Assembly: GCA_025349905.2 (NCBI GenBank)
Contig: MU624614.1
Location: forward strand, 1-40,455
Direction of reading: 5' to 3'
Source: Blastocladiella britannica
Taxonomy: Eukaryota; Blastocladiomycota; Blastocladiomycetes; Blastocladiales; Blastocladiaceae
DNA length: 40,455 nt
The notes beneath the pieces are model-generated. The model made no database searches and was not told the DNA's origin. It saw only the letters and a list, made by a program, of their open reading frames with translations. A program made the translations under genes and the position numbers. Positions 10,460 through 21,100 of the stretch are shown here, piece after piece. Within the stretch, counting starts at the first letter, position 1, and every line of letters starts with the position of its first letter.

Positions 10460-11472
10460 CTATGCAAGTACAAATGGGATGTGCATACCAAAGTCAATGA
10501 TGGCTGCCAGCCCACCTGGCAGAAAGAATGCTGCACGATGAAAATGACGGCCAATCCACAACATCTCCGACTCGGGGACAGAGGCCAGAATCGCACACAG
10601 GGAATTGGGCGTCACAATCCCTGCCTCGACGCAAACAAGGAGCACATCGCCGTGTCCATGCTTTGCCCAGTACGTAAGCGATTGCACGAGGTGAGCGCGC
10701 AATTGCTCATCGATCCGCTGGCCTCGGATGGTGTCGCGAAGAATATGCGGGAGTGCTTTTGTGGCCAGATGGTCCTTAAACTTGCTATAATACTTGGTTT
10801 GAGGCGGCGTTCGGTACGATGGCCAATCAGCCTGAAGAAACCCGTGGTGCTGCGACCAAATGATCATGGGAATGATCCGCTCGGTTCATCGGGGAACGAG
10901 GTTTTTCAGGGTGTGGGAGAGTGGCGGGAGTCCAATCGCCATGGAGAGAAGATATGGTCGAGCACTGCTGGCAAACAGAAAACATGTGTTTGTCGAATGG
11001 CACCAAGCACTTGCTCTCTTTTGGAGTTGGAAGTGTTCACCATCTCCACGGCATGATGCCAAGCGGGAGCGCGAGCTCCGAATGAATGTGGCGGCCGCTC
11101 GTCTTTAAAATAGTCATCTGGGTCGAACTTTGAGTTCAAAATGCGTGCAGTGGCCCATGCGATTTGGACTGACGGTACGTGGCGGTAACTGGCGGCAATC
11201 TCGATATTCGATGCGGCCAGGTGTGATGCGGGACTGGCGCATTCCATTACGCCCGCCAAGAGCTCGGGTGGGAGTCGGCACAAGGCGGCGCCAGTGATTT
11301 TATCAATGAATGAGCTCCTACCTACTGCGCCGGAAGCAGGGTTTTGAATATCTTGGGGGCACGCGGCCAGCACGACGCGCGCTTCTTGTCCGGGTGTGTT
11401 TTTGAGGCGTTCGTGAGCATATGTAGTCAATTGTACGTGCCAAGCGCGTGTATGCGCATAGCATTGAATCAA
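10460..11472 (-). pseudogene. Probable broken gene, F-box/ankyrin-like fragment
   Basis: Two minus-strand blocks, 11472-10906 and 10867-10460, look like consecutive parts of one protein but lie in different frames, with stop codons at the junction (10906 and again near 10885). The first block contains a short F-box-like piece (LCRLPPELLAGVMECAS) and a hydrophilic region; the second has YWAKHGHGDVLLVCVEAG and a hydrophobic end, reminiscent of a degenerate ankyrin-type repeat. A 43-nt GT-AG intron (about 10970-11012) restores one frame but does not reach the second block. I cannot build an intact reading frame, so I call it a decayed gene; an unusual intron set remains possible. Third codon positions are less GC-rich than in the neighbours, as expected if selection has relaxed. 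Confidence 0.4.
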
Positions 11473-11586
11473 GGAAAATCAAGGAAAATGAATAGTGACT
11501 GTCCACCGAATGCTGGATTCAAGGACAACTCTCAACCAGCAAAAAAAAAAATTGTTAAGTGCAGAATCCTATTCTCAAAAAGTAAT

Positions 11587-12977
11587 CTAGATGGCCGCGT
11601 GGCACTCGCCGTTCTGCTTGTCGCAGTCGCCGACTGAGAATCCCTGCTGGCGGCCGACGCCCGAGTTGACAATGGTCGCGCACGCGTTCTTTTGCACGTC
11701 GCACGAGCGGCCAAGCGCCGCGCCCTTGTTGAGGAAGTCGCCGTTGAGCTTGCCGTCGACAATCACCTGGAACGGGCGAGCGCCACCGACATTGCGCACT
11801 TCGGGAGCAGCGGCGCCGAGAAGCGCACCCTTGAACGTCTGCACGTTGGCGCCCTGCTTGACGTTGGGGTCGGCGGCGGCGCCCTTGTTGGCACCGGCAT
11901 CAGCGCCATTCTTCTTGGTCTCGTCCTTCTTCTTCATGGTCTTCTTGGCCTTCTTGTTCTTGTTCTTCTTCATGCCCTTGTTCTTCTTGTCGCCCTTGTT
12001 GCCAGCAACCGCGGTCGGCTCGGCCGCGCCAGCGCCGCTGGTCACGGTCATAGTCACGGTCTTCTCGACGGTGACGGTGGTCGGCGCCGGGCACGTCGAC
12101 TGCTGCGCGTCGGCGGCGTTGGTGGTAGTGGCGGTCGGCGGCTCGGTCAGGTTGGCGGTGGTGCTGGTGACGGTCACGGTGACCACCTCCTCGACAGTGC
12201 TGGTGACGGTGGACTGGGCCGGGCACGTCGACTGCGAGTCATTGTTACCGTTGTTACCGTTGCCCTTGTCCGCGTTACCACCAGCGTTCCCGCCAGCGGT
12301 CAGGTTAGCGCACCCGACGCAGTCCTTGAGTCCCAGGTCCACGGCTTGCTGCTGAACCGACTTGCCAGCGCACGAAGCCGCCGCAATCTTGCCGCCCATG
12401 ACGCCCTGGAGCTGCGCGGTGGCCTTGGCGTTGAACTCGGCCGACGAAAGACCGCCCTTGCCGCCAGCGGCCGGGTCAATCACGGGCACAATGCACCGCA
12501 CCTGCTGCGACTTGGGCTGCGCCGCGTCCGTGCAAAAGTTGGGCGCCGCGCCGTTCAGGAACGGGTTGAAGTTCTTTTCCAGGGCCGCCAGCTGCTGCGC
12601 AACGGGCACCGCCTGCTTCAGGCAGTTGAATTGGGTGCAGATGGTGATGATCTATTTTCATGTTGTGTGAGTAATGAAGGTATGTCTCAGTAAAACTTAG
12701 CAGGAATACACACCTCATCAATGAGCGGGTACCGCGAGCACGGGTCCGTGGCCGCGAGCAGCGTCGAAATGTATGCGCCGGCAATCTGGTCGAACCGGCC
12801 GTTCGGGGGAACGCCGGGGAGCTGGCCGAGCGGGCGAATCCCAGTGTCGAGGATCGCCGGGTGCTCCTGGCCGAACCGACGCTTGTACAGCGCCGCCGCC
12901 TCGTCGTACGGCATCGCGGTGGCCACCAGGGCGCACGAGATCAGGGCAAACAGAGCAAGGAGAGGGGAGCGAGTCAT
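11587..12977 (-). CDS. Secreted Cys-containing protein with Lys-rich linker, two exons
   Basis: Exons 12977-12714 and 12651-11587 encode 442 residues. The N-terminus is a signal peptide (MTRSPLLALFALISCALVATA, cleavage probably just after ATA). A first domain follows with spaced cysteines (DPCSRYPL, ICTQFNCL, NFCTD, VRCIVP). The middle holds two Thr/Val-rich blocks, each introduced by STCPA and rich in TVTVT, probably O-glycosylated. A very basic segment follows (DKKNKGMKKNKNKK and more). The C-terminal domain shows RPFQVIVDGK, then SCDVQKNACA and VGDCDKQNGEC, a pattern common at the ends of secreted or wall-associated fungal proteins. The function is unknown; a wall-bound or excreted structural protein is plausible. 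The intron has a GTGTGT donor. The first exon is preceded by ctataaac 19 bases upstream, a possible TATA element. Confidence 0.78.
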
Positions 12978-13300
12978 CTTGTAAGTTTATAGGTAAATTG
13001 CCGTCCAGCGGTGTCTTGTAAAATGTTTGAGTGGTTTTTTTCTTTTTTGAAGCGCGGGCCTGCTGCCTTCTTGTACCCTCACTCGCAGACGCCCAAAAAG
13101 TGCAAAGTCCGAACAGCAGAATTAGGTCGGCGCCCGCCACCAGAGGCAAAAATTATTCGTTGTTTGGATCCCGGGATGTTGGATCCGAGCATGGCTGACT
13201 CTCGCCAAGAAAAATGAGTGAAACATGAAAAAAACTTCATGTATTCATTTGGGAACTTATTAATTGTTCCCGAATTATATCAAATCCTCAAACGTCCCAA
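12978..13300. other. Intergenic region
   Basis: 323 bases between the secreted-protein start codon and the 3' end of the next minus-strand gene. A TATAAA-like element lies at about 12988-12994 on the minus strand. The rest shows no coding or repeat structure. Confidence 0.4.
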
Positions 13301-14323
13301 TCAAACCTGCGCTGTCTTGTTGTCACGCAGAGCCTCCGAATAGTCATCGTCATCATTCAGAAACTGTGCCAAGGCCGGCTGGTGCTTTCCAAACGAAACC
13401 ATCGCTGAACTTGGACCTGAGATGCCATTGGCAGCGCGAGGAGTCGTCGAGAGCGCCGGAATGCTCAATGGTGACGTGGGAGTCATCGGCACGACCGGTT
13501 CGCTCGCCACCACGGCTCCAATGTATTGATCCAAGGTCGGGTACGCGGCAACCGTCAGCCGAAGGAGACGAAGCACTGGTTCGGGCACGGGAGCAACCAC
13601 ACCGTCTCCAATAGTCGGTAATGCCAGACCGAGATGCTTGGCCACGATTGGAGCGTTGCGAGAGAGCGCGCGCGCAGCCGGGCGAATGAGTGCCGCGTAC
13701 ACGGACGGCGCGACCGCGTCCAGGTGCCGAAGTACGGCAATCCGGGCCGCCAGCGACAGGTACGACGAGCGGCCGGTGGCCGGGAACAGCGCCGTCAGTA
13801 CCACGTGGGTGGTCAACGGGACCAGAGCTGCGCGCACTGATGGAGTAGCAGATGAGGAAGCAGCTGGAAATGCGCCTGGGGTTGCGCTCGATGAAGAAGA
13901 GGATCCGCCGGTAGTCTCCAGCACTAAAAGCGCACGCCCGACCAAGTGCGCGGCCGAGTACCACCGCACGGCCACGTGCGGCTTGCGCAGCACCATTGCC
14001 GCCATCATCACTGCCAGCGCCGTCAGGATCGCGCGCGGAGGAACGTGGCCGCCGAGCGCTGCCACCAGTCGCTGCACGAATGGACCGTTCTCGAGACCCT
14101 TCCACCCGACCATCAGCCGGGCCAGGAGCCGGGTGGCGGTCGCTGACGACGGCTGTAGCGCAACGGCGACCGACTGCGCGAGGGCCTGGATCACGCGGCG
14201 CGCTGCTGCCACCGTGGGCGAGTCGGGCGGCATCCCGTTGTTGTTCCCATCAAATGAAATGGCGGGATCGCCGGTCGCAATCGCCGGGGTGACAATGTGC
14301 AGCGGATTGGATTTGCTATTCAT
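13301..14323 (-). CDS. Unidentified alpha-helical protein
   Basis: A single open frame of 340 residues that I do not recognise. It is Ala/Val/Leu-rich, predicted mostly helical, with a Ser-rich low-complexity insert (GGSSSSSSATPGAF) about residue 140 and an acidic tail (NDDDDYSEAL). The block MVGWKGLENGPFVQRLV followed by helices, a linker and a second helical half could be a cyclin-like fold, as in Pho85-type fungal cyclins, but no diagnostic residues are visible and I give that low weight. No clear membrane span or signal peptide is present. The gene begins with ATG at 14323, preceded by a TATAAAAATAC sequence, and is divergent from mevalonate diphosphate decarboxylase with 247 bases between start codons. 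Its GC-rich third positions match the neighbouring real genes. Confidence 0.6.
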   Translation of the reverse strand: MNSKSNPLHIVTPAIATGDPAISFDGNNNGMPPDSPTVAAARRVIQALAQSVAVALQPSSATATRLLARLMVGWKGLENGPFVQRLVAALGGHVPPRAILTALAVMMAAMVLRKPHVAVRWYSAAHLVGRALLVLETTGGSSSSSSATPGAFPAASSSATPSVRAALVPLTTHVVLTALFPATGRSSYLSLAARIAVLRHLDAVAPSVYAALIRPAARALSRNAPIVAKHLGLALPTIGDGVVAPVPEPVLRLLRLTVAAYPTLDQYIGAVVASEPVVPMTPTSPLSIPALSTTPRAANGISGPSSAMVSFGKHQPALAQFLNDDDDYSEALRDNKTAQV

Positions 14324-14570
14324 AGTATTTTTATACTTGGATATCTATTTCCCATACGTAGAATTTCCCAAAACCGAAACGTGATAATTTGTTGACCCCT
14401 GTAATTTTTGAAATGCGCGCCCATGCACGCGCGTACGTTGGTTCTCTTTATCTCTTTGAGCGGCCTCCTTGCACCTCTTGTACTTGTATTCTTGTATCAT
14501 AAAGCCTAAAAAGGGCCGGGCACTCGTACACCTGCCCGTCTTGCGGAAAACATCAAGAAGAATATTCAAA
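14324..14570. promoter_or_regulatory. Divergent promoter region, orphan gene / MVD1
   Basis: 247 bases between two start codons facing away from each other. On the minus strand TATAAAAA lies six bases from the orphan gene's ATG. On the plus side the MVD start is preceded by an A-rich leader (caagaagaatattcaaa). No other element is recognised. Confidence 0.5.
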
Positions 14571-15986
14571 ATGACCACACCCACGACCGCTCTGGTCGCC
14601 ATCGAGGCCACGGCCACCGCGCCGGTCAACATTGCCGTGATCAAGTATTGGGGCAAGCGCGACGAAGCGCTGATCCTGCCCACCAACTCGTCGCTGTCGC
14701 TGACGCTGTCGCAGGACGTGCTGCACGCCAAGACATCGGCGCGTGCGGCTACCGCATTCACCACCGCCCGCGACACGGCCGCGCTCGCTACCGCTGCCGC
14801 CGAAAGCTCGGTCGTGGGCGTCTTCCCATCCGATACGCTGTGGCTTAACGGCGTGGCCGAGCCCGTGTCGGGGTCCAAGCGGCTCGCGGCAGTGGTGACG
14901 GCGATGCGTGCGCACCGGCGGGCGCTGGAAGAGGCCTCGGGCGATGCGGAGCCCCGGATCGCCGACTGGCCGCTGCACATTGTCTCTGAAAACAACTTCC
15001 CGACCGCCGCGGGCCTGGCGTCGAGTGCTGCGGGGTACGCGGCGCTGGTGGCGGTGCTGGCGCACCTGTACGGTCTGCCGGGGACCCACCACACGCTCGA
15101 CACGGACGCGCAACGCGCCGGCCGCGCGGTGCTGTCGAGCGTGGCCCGGCTCGGGTCCGGGTCGGCGTGCCGGTCGCTGTACGGCGGGTACGTGGCCTGG
15201 AACATGGGCACGCGTGCCGACGGCGCCGACAGCGTGGCCGAGCTGGTGGCGGCCGAGTCCCACTGGCCCGAGATCGAGGCGCTGGTGCTGGTGGTGCACG
15301 ACGGCAAGAAGGGCGTGTCGTCCACGTCGGGCATGCAGACCACGGTGCTCACGTCGCCGCTGGCGCAGTACCGGTTCGAGCACGTGGTGCCCGCCCGGAT
15401 GCGCGCGATGCGCAAGGCCATCGCCAGCCGCGACTTTGACGCGTTCGCGGAACTGACCATGAAGGACTCGAACCAGTTCCACGCGGTGGCCCTCGATACG
15501 TTTCCTCCCATCACGTACCTGAACGACGTGTCGCGGGCCATCATTCAGCTCGTCACTGACTACAACGCCACCCCGACCGCTGGGTACTCGGGCAAGTACA
15601 AGGTCGCGTACACGTACGATGCCGGGCCCAACGCGGTGTTGTACGTGCCGCGCGAGTTTGTGCCCGAGGTGTTGGCGCTCGTGCACCACTACCTGCCGCA
15701 CGCTGCTAGCACTGCGTCCACGGAGTCCGCTGCTACCACCGAGTACTTTACCAACCCGTACGGGATCACGGTCCCTGCCACGGCACCCAAGATCAACTCG
15801 CGACTCCCCGTGCAGCCCGAGGGATCCATCAAGCGCATTCTGCACGCCAAGATCGGCGACGGACCGCGGTTCCTGTACCGCGGCGTGCCCGGCGAGCCTG
15901 CGGCCGTTGCGGTGTCGCTCATCAACGCCGAGGGCCGGCCGATCCGGGAGGTGGCGGGGAGTGATGCGGCCACGGCGGACGATTGA
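14571..15986 (+). CDS. MVD1: Mevalonate diphosphate decarboxylase
   Basis: An intronless frame of 471 residues. The enzyme (EC 4.1.1.33) converts mevalonate 5-diphosphate to isopentenyl diphosphate using ATP, the last step of the mevalonate pathway feeding sterols, quinones and prenylation. Seen: the N-terminal NIAVIKYWGKRDE with LPTNSSLSLTL, the GHMP ATP-binding loop FPTAAGLASSAAGYAAL, the SGSACRSLYGGYV segment, TMKDSNQFHAVALDTFPPI and the catalytic-Asp motif YTYDAGPNAVLY. All key motifs are intact. The family is usually about 400 residues; the extra length is an inserted stretch after KTSARAA, spacers near residues 95-130, and a longer C-terminus with a Ser/Thr/Ala linker. The start ATG lies 15 codons before the conserved TAPVNIAVIKYWGKR. 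Codon bias is strong, suggesting good expression. Confidence 0.97.
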   Translation: MTTPTTALVAIEATATAPVNIAVIKYWGKRDEALILPTNSSLSLTLSQDVLHAKTSARAATAFTTARDTAALATAAAESSVVGVFPSDTLWLNGVAEPVSGSKRLAAVVTAMRAHRRALEEASGDAEPRIADWPLHIVSENNFPTAAGLASSAAGYAALVAVLAHLYGLPGTHHTLDTDAQRAGRAVLSSVARLGSGSACRSLYGGYVAWNMGTRADGADSVAELVAAESHWPEIEALVLVVHDGKKGVSSTSGMQTTVLTSPLAQYRFEHVVPARMRAMRKAIASRDFDAFAELTMKDSNQFHAVALDTFPPITYLNDVSRAIIQLVTDYNATPTAGYSGKYKVAYTYDAGPNAVLYVPREFVPEVLALVHHYLPHAASTASTESAATTEYFTNPYGITVPATAPKINSRLPVQPEGSIKRILHAKIGDGPRFLYRGVPGEPAAVAVSLINAEGRPIREVAGSDAATADD

Positions 15987-16220
15987 ATTTCATTGCTGTT
16001 GTTGTTGATTGAGGCTATTGATACATTCTATTCTATTTTCTTCGATTGATTTTCAAGGCACATGGCCGATCTCCGAGCCTACCGCCAAGTCAAATAGATA
16101 GGCCAGGAATCCCCAGTGGCGGCCTCCCTGTTGAATCATTGGAAATGTTACTACCACTCCATGTGCAAAATGGATCATGGTTACAACAGCAAAATCGTAA
16201 CGTACGATCATAAAGACTGG

Positions 16221-18083
16221 CTACAGAGGGTAAAAAATATAATGAGCATGGGGCAGGACAAAATTAAGAAAAATATAAAGATATACCGCAAGGTAGAGCG
16301 ATCCGACCGTGATCAAGTACATGTCGGCGTGCCCAAGCATTTCGCGCGCATGTTCCATCAAGCTTCGGCGCGTCAAGGTGCGTGCCAGAAAGTCGACAAT
16401 CAAAGCGCACACAAACGAGAGGGCCAGTGTCGTGCCCATGTACACCACCGCGCGGTGAATGGGAAGTGTTGTTACTGCTGGATCCGACTTGTCAGTGCGG
16501 TTGTCGTACACAAAGCGGATGGTCGGGTTCCAGTACAGCTGGCTCTCGATTTGGGTCACGGGGACTACATAGGTGAAAAAGTAGGCGATGCTAAAGAATC
16601 GAACCTTTTGGCATTGCCAGTTCAAACTGCGAGGTCTCAATTTGCTGCCAAAAATCAATGGAATACATACAAGCAAGTCCAGAATAAATGTTTGAATACA
16701 CAAGTCGAGGGTGGTGGGGACGGGACTGCGATCCGACAGTCGCATTTGCTCAGTCGCGCGCAGCTCGGATCCGTCCATCCGACCGCTGGCCGTCAGGTGC
16801 TGATTGCTCGAAGGCGACAGGGCGACATGAGACACCGAGTGCCCTCCTTCGCTTTCAGGGTGTAATGTGCTGCTGCACACGGAGCTAGTTGTCGTGCGAA
16901 TCGATCCCAGCACGAGCTTCTCTGAAACAGAAAAAAGTGGCGGAGGAGGCGGTGGGGGTGCGGGCAAAGGGGGTTTGGTGCTGGATCGGCGTGATGGCAT
17001 GAGCGGTACGCGTTGTTCCCTCTCTTCAATCGCGGTAACACCACTGCCAGTAGCAGTGGAACCGGCCGCCGCTGTAGATGAATGGGATCGAAACACTTGG
17101 CGGTCCATAAACTCCTGCGTGTCGCGGCGGAGATACCGGCCGCTGGTGGCAAAAAAGTACACGAGGTTCGACAAGAGCCCGGCCATGTCGCTAGCGATAA
17201 ACAGCGCGGCCGCGTACCACGATCCGATCGAGGGCATCGACAAGTTGATAAAGACGAACCCGAGCATCTCAAAGTCGAGGTACGATGCGTTCTGCACTCG
17301 GAACTGAGACGCAGTGTCCAAGGGCCGCGCAAACCGCATGCGGTGAGAGATGATCCCGGACCGGTACTGGCGCAGCGTGCCGAGCAACCCGCGAAAGAGG
17401 ATGATGGCCGTGACTTGCGCGATCGGGTAGTCGTTCAAGATGATGAAGAGCGCGAAAAACGCATTGGCGACCACCCAGGCTGCGACCGAAATAGCCATGA
17501 GAAGTTGGATCCGCATGATGTGCACCGGTCTTGTGCGTTGCAAATGCGCCTCGCTGCTGCTGCTCGCGGTGGCGGCGGGCGAGGACGGTGACGAAGACGA
17601 CAGTGGCGGCGCTTGGCTGCACGCCGCATAGAACCGGCAGAGCTGTCGGCGCCAGCCCGTGGTCCACCGGCCATTGAGATTGTTCCAAATTTGGCGAGGG
17701 ACAATAAACAGCGCGACTCCGACACCAGTGAGTGCCGTCCACAGCACTGCAGGGATCAAGCACGCAAATGGGAAAGGGAAGCCCCAGATTGCTATGGCGA
17801 TTGCGCAGGGCACCGTTTGTAATCCTGAAAACACAAAACCGGCAAGATGCGCGGGTGGAGAGTGCAGGTGAAATCGTGGATCGGCTTGTAATCCCAATAG
17901 CACAATGGTCCAGGCAGAGTAGTCGTATGTGATGGCCTGCATCACCACTTGCGCTCCAATCAAATAGGCTGCTGCAGCGAGCCACGGATGTATATCGGAT
18001 AGAGCCTGGTAAGGGCACAGATTGATGGCCGTCCATAGAGTGAGGCTCAGGATCGCGTGGCCAGCTATTTTGTATAGTGGCAT
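16221..18083 (-). CDS. Unidentified multi-spanning membrane protein
   Basis: An open frame of 620 residues from the ATG at 18083; the upstream TTG extension is ignored. At least eight hydrophobic segments are visible: two close to the N-terminus (KIAGHAILSLTLWTAI, YLIGAQVVMQAI), a long double span around residues 85-130, one in LLMAISVAAWVVANAFFALF, one or two in GFVFINLSMP to SNLVYFFATSG, and three at the C-terminus (FFSIAYFFTYVV, MGTTLALSFVCALIV, TVGSLYLAVYLYIF). Between the halves is a cytosolic-looking loop rich in Ser and Pro (PPLPAPPPPPPPLFSV). I cannot place it in a family; a seven-plus-span receptor or transporter-like protein is possible. It has no signal peptide separate from the first span. 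Confidence 0.6.
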   Translation of the reverse strand: MPLYKIAGHAILSLTLWTAINLCPYQALSDIHPWLAAAAYLIGAQVVMQAITYDYSAWTIVLLGLQADPRFHLHSPPAHLAGFVFSGLQTVPCAIAIAIWGFPFPFACLIPAVLWTALTGVGVALFIVPRQIWNNLNGRWTTGWRRQLCRFYAACSQAPPLSSSSPSSPAATASSSSEAHLQRTRPVHIMRIQLLMAISVAAWVVANAFFALFIILNDYPIAQVTAIILFRGLLGTLRQYRSGIISHRMRFARPLDTASQFRVQNASYLDFEMLGFVFINLSMPSIGSWYAAALFIASDMAGLLSNLVYFFATSGRYLRRDTQEFMDRQVFRSHSSTAAAGSTATGSGVTAIEEREQRVPLMPSRRSSTKPPLPAPPPPPPPLFSVSEKLVLGSIRTTTSSVCSSTLHPESEGGHSVSHVALSPSSNQHLTASGRMDGSELRATEQMRLSDRSPVPTTLDLCIQTFILDLLVCIPLIFGSKLRPRSLNWQCQKVRFFSIAYFFTYVVPVTQIESQLYWNPTIRFVYDNRTDKSDPAVTTLPIHRAVVYMGTTLALSFVCALIVDFLARTLTRRSLMEHAREMLGHADMYLITVGSLYLAVYLYIFLNFVLPHAHYIFYPL

Positions 18084-18183
18084 TTTGTTTTTACAGCTCT
18101 TCAATCAAAGGACAAATTATCTATTCGATCGTCTTGCATATTCACAGTATATGGCCTGTATATTTTCAAATCGCAAAACAACC

Positions 18184-21100
18184 TCAGCTCGACTGCTCGG
18201 AATCGTCAAACTCGGCGTCTGCTGCCGAGTAAACGCTGCCGTATTCTGGCCGCCGAGTGATCGTCCCCGCCTCGGCCAACCGCGCCACATCGTTTCCCAG
18301 CGCCGACGTGTCGAGCCCAAACCTCCGCAGTCGGTGGAGCATCTTGGGAACACGCGAGGGTGGCTGCGACCATGCGGCAGATGTATCGGTTGACTGTGCG
18401 AATATTTGATCTGTAAGTCGCACTGGGAACAAATGATGATGAAAAAAAGCAATAAACGTACAGGCCGGTGCCGAGGAATCACGTAGCAGGCGGCATCAAT
18501 CTCAGACGCCAGCGCCACCTTGGACGCACAGGCGGCAAAGTGGCCAATCAAGTTGGAGATGTTCATCAAGCGGTCAATCATGGCGCCGACGCGCGGGGCC
18601 GCGGCCGAAGTGGGCGGCGGCGGGTTGCGCAGAATACCCGCTAGCAGGTACATGTGCAGCGTGTAAGCGGCGTACGCCGACTCAACGAGCAAGAGCACCG
18701 CGGTATGCAGCTCGACGCACACGGCCGGGTCGTACGCCATCGCACAGCGGGCATTGGACGTCTCTGGGTCCAGGAAAAACACCACCAGCGGCTGCAGGTC
18801 CACAATGAGCCCGCCGGCGGCTTCGGCCAGCTCCACCATGGCGTCGGGCGTAAGCAGTTCCGGTCGAGCCACATGGAACGACCCGTCGGGTGCGGCCGCC
18901 GCCACCGATCCGGCGGTCGCCTGGTGCGCCGGGTTGGCCGAGTGCATTCGCGCATGGAACTCGAGCGCCTTGATCAGCAGCTTGCCGTAATGCTCGACAA
19001 ACACGTCGCGCGGCCGCTGCGCGACGCCTGCGGTGGACGCAATCCACTGCCGAGCCAGCCGGTCCACAATCTCGCGCGCGCGCGAATTGGCCAGCTCGCA
19101 CGCCATCACCGCATCGCTGTGCGCCAGTACGTAGTGCACCAGCAGCAGCGCCCGGAGATGCGTGTGTAACCCATCCACCGGACGCACTTGCGAGATGCGG
19201 TCCAGCCAGAAGCCCATGCACGGCGCGCCGCCGCGGTTGACCAGCCGCTGCCGCCAGCTCTCGGTCACCACGCGCGTAAAGTACTTGGGCTTGAACTCCC
19301 ACCCAGAGTTCAAGAGCCGGTCAAGGTAGTGCATGCGCAGCTCTTTGCCGCGGTAGAGACGGACAACGACCGATCCCACTGGCGAGCGCGACGGCGGGGA
19401 CGTCGCAGCGGTGGTAGCTGCCTCTTCTGCCGCCGTCAAGTAGGGCTGCGGCGACGACGAAACCCGCGGGACCGGGCTCATGGGTGCCAAGTAGCCAGCA
19501 CCACCACCATCGGCACTGCTGGGGCTGAGAGCGCCACTGCCGCTCGGCATCACGGGCGGCGCCGAGTAGTTGGGTGGCGGAGGAGGAATGATGCGCGTGG
19601 GGTTCCACGACGGCTGTGGGCCCTGAGGCTCTGCAGCAGTCACCCGAGATGCAAACGAGGGAGGAGTCCAGCCAGCTGTGGAGGTACCCGGCATGGATGG
19701 AACGCTCGACTGACCCGGCACCGCGGATTGTGGGACAGGAGTACTGCCGACCGAGGGCGACTTGCGGTGCCCCCTGGCCGGCGGCTTTTGCGGGACTGGT
19801 GGCGGCGTCGCGGCGGTCTGCGCGGGAGACTGGGTCATTTCCATCATGTCGAACCGGCCAATCAGCCCAGAGACCGATTGCGCCTTGGGCCGCGAGCCAA
19901 CCGTGTGCCCGTCACCGAGGTACCCTTGTTGTTGCATCTGCTGCTGTTGCTGCGCCGAAGCAGACATGCCGGCCGTCGGTGGGGTCACCACCGGCATGCT
20001 CATCACTGGTGGTGCAGAGGACGGCGGTGGCACTGCGTACATGGCCGTCCGGAACGGATCGGACCCAGGCGGCGACGTGTACATGGGCGAGCTCGCGGGT
20101 GTATCGCCAGCGCCGCCACCCCCGGCACTGAGCAGCCCTGCGGTCGAGAGGCTCTGGGCACGGCCCTGGGCAGAGAGAGCTGCGCTGTCACCACCACCAC
20201 CGCCAGAAAATCCAGAGGTAGCGCCGTTGGGTCCAGTCTGGTACTCGGGCGATCCCAAAGACATGAACGGCGCCGCAGCGCCAGATGACGAAAGCAAGAG
20301 GTTAGGCGCACCGCTGCCTGTTGCGGTGGCGCTTGTCGCGGCGGATGTGGCAGCACTAGCGATGGCGGACGACGTGCGTTGCTGCGCCTGGAAATGCATG
20401 CGGGGGTCGTACGCCTCGTAGCTGGGCATGGGCATGGAGGAATAACGCGAGGTGGAACCTCCAGTAGTAGAAACCTGGCCACCACCACCGTCGCCAAAGG
20501 CATCCCACGGCATGATCTGTGGCGGTGGGGCAGCCATGGGAGGCGGGGCGCCGTACGGGGACGATTGTGGTGCGCCACCCGACATGGGAGCAGACATGGC
20601 CATCGACGTCACGGGCATCGGCATGCCTCCAGCAGAGGTGGCTGCGGCCGCTGCGCTGGACATGTCCAGCCCAGAACCGAGTGGCGGCCCAGCGCTCCCC
20701 ATCATCGGCATGGGCGGAAGAGAACCGGGCTGGCCCATCTGCTGCTGCATACCACCGACCGACTGCGGGCGTCCGCGTCGCATTGGGCTCGTCGTGCCAA
20801 GGCTCTGGGTGCCCTGCGGCAGTGGCGGTGGCATGCCGCCGGTGAAGCGCTGGGGGATCATGGGCGCTGCCGGCATGGCGATCGGCTGCTGTCCGTACCC
20901 AGGTTGCTGCTGTTGCTGTTGCTGTTGGCTGGCGACGAGCGCGCTGGTAATGCTGGCCATGGCCACGGTGCCGGGGCAGGCCGGCCGATCGTGGTAAATG
21001 TTTTCGATTGGCACTGGCAGGCCGCGCATGCGGGAGATATCCGCCACCAGCTGGTAAATGGTGGGCCGGTGGCGAGGGTCCTCCAGCAGGCACCAGCGCA

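Noticed and set aside
11692..12693. 333-codon frame opposite the secreted protein
   Set aside because: Complement of Lys/Thr-rich coding sequence; the minus strand has a signal peptide and a conserved C-terminal domain.
14553..15845. 430-codon frame antisense to mevalonate diphosphate decarboxylase
   Set aside because: Arises from the GC-rich third positions of the real gene; rich in Arg, His and Gly without domain structure.
19188..20288. 366-codon frame antisense to the kinase linker
   Set aside because: Shadow of the real coding strand; low-complexity Arg/Gly composition.
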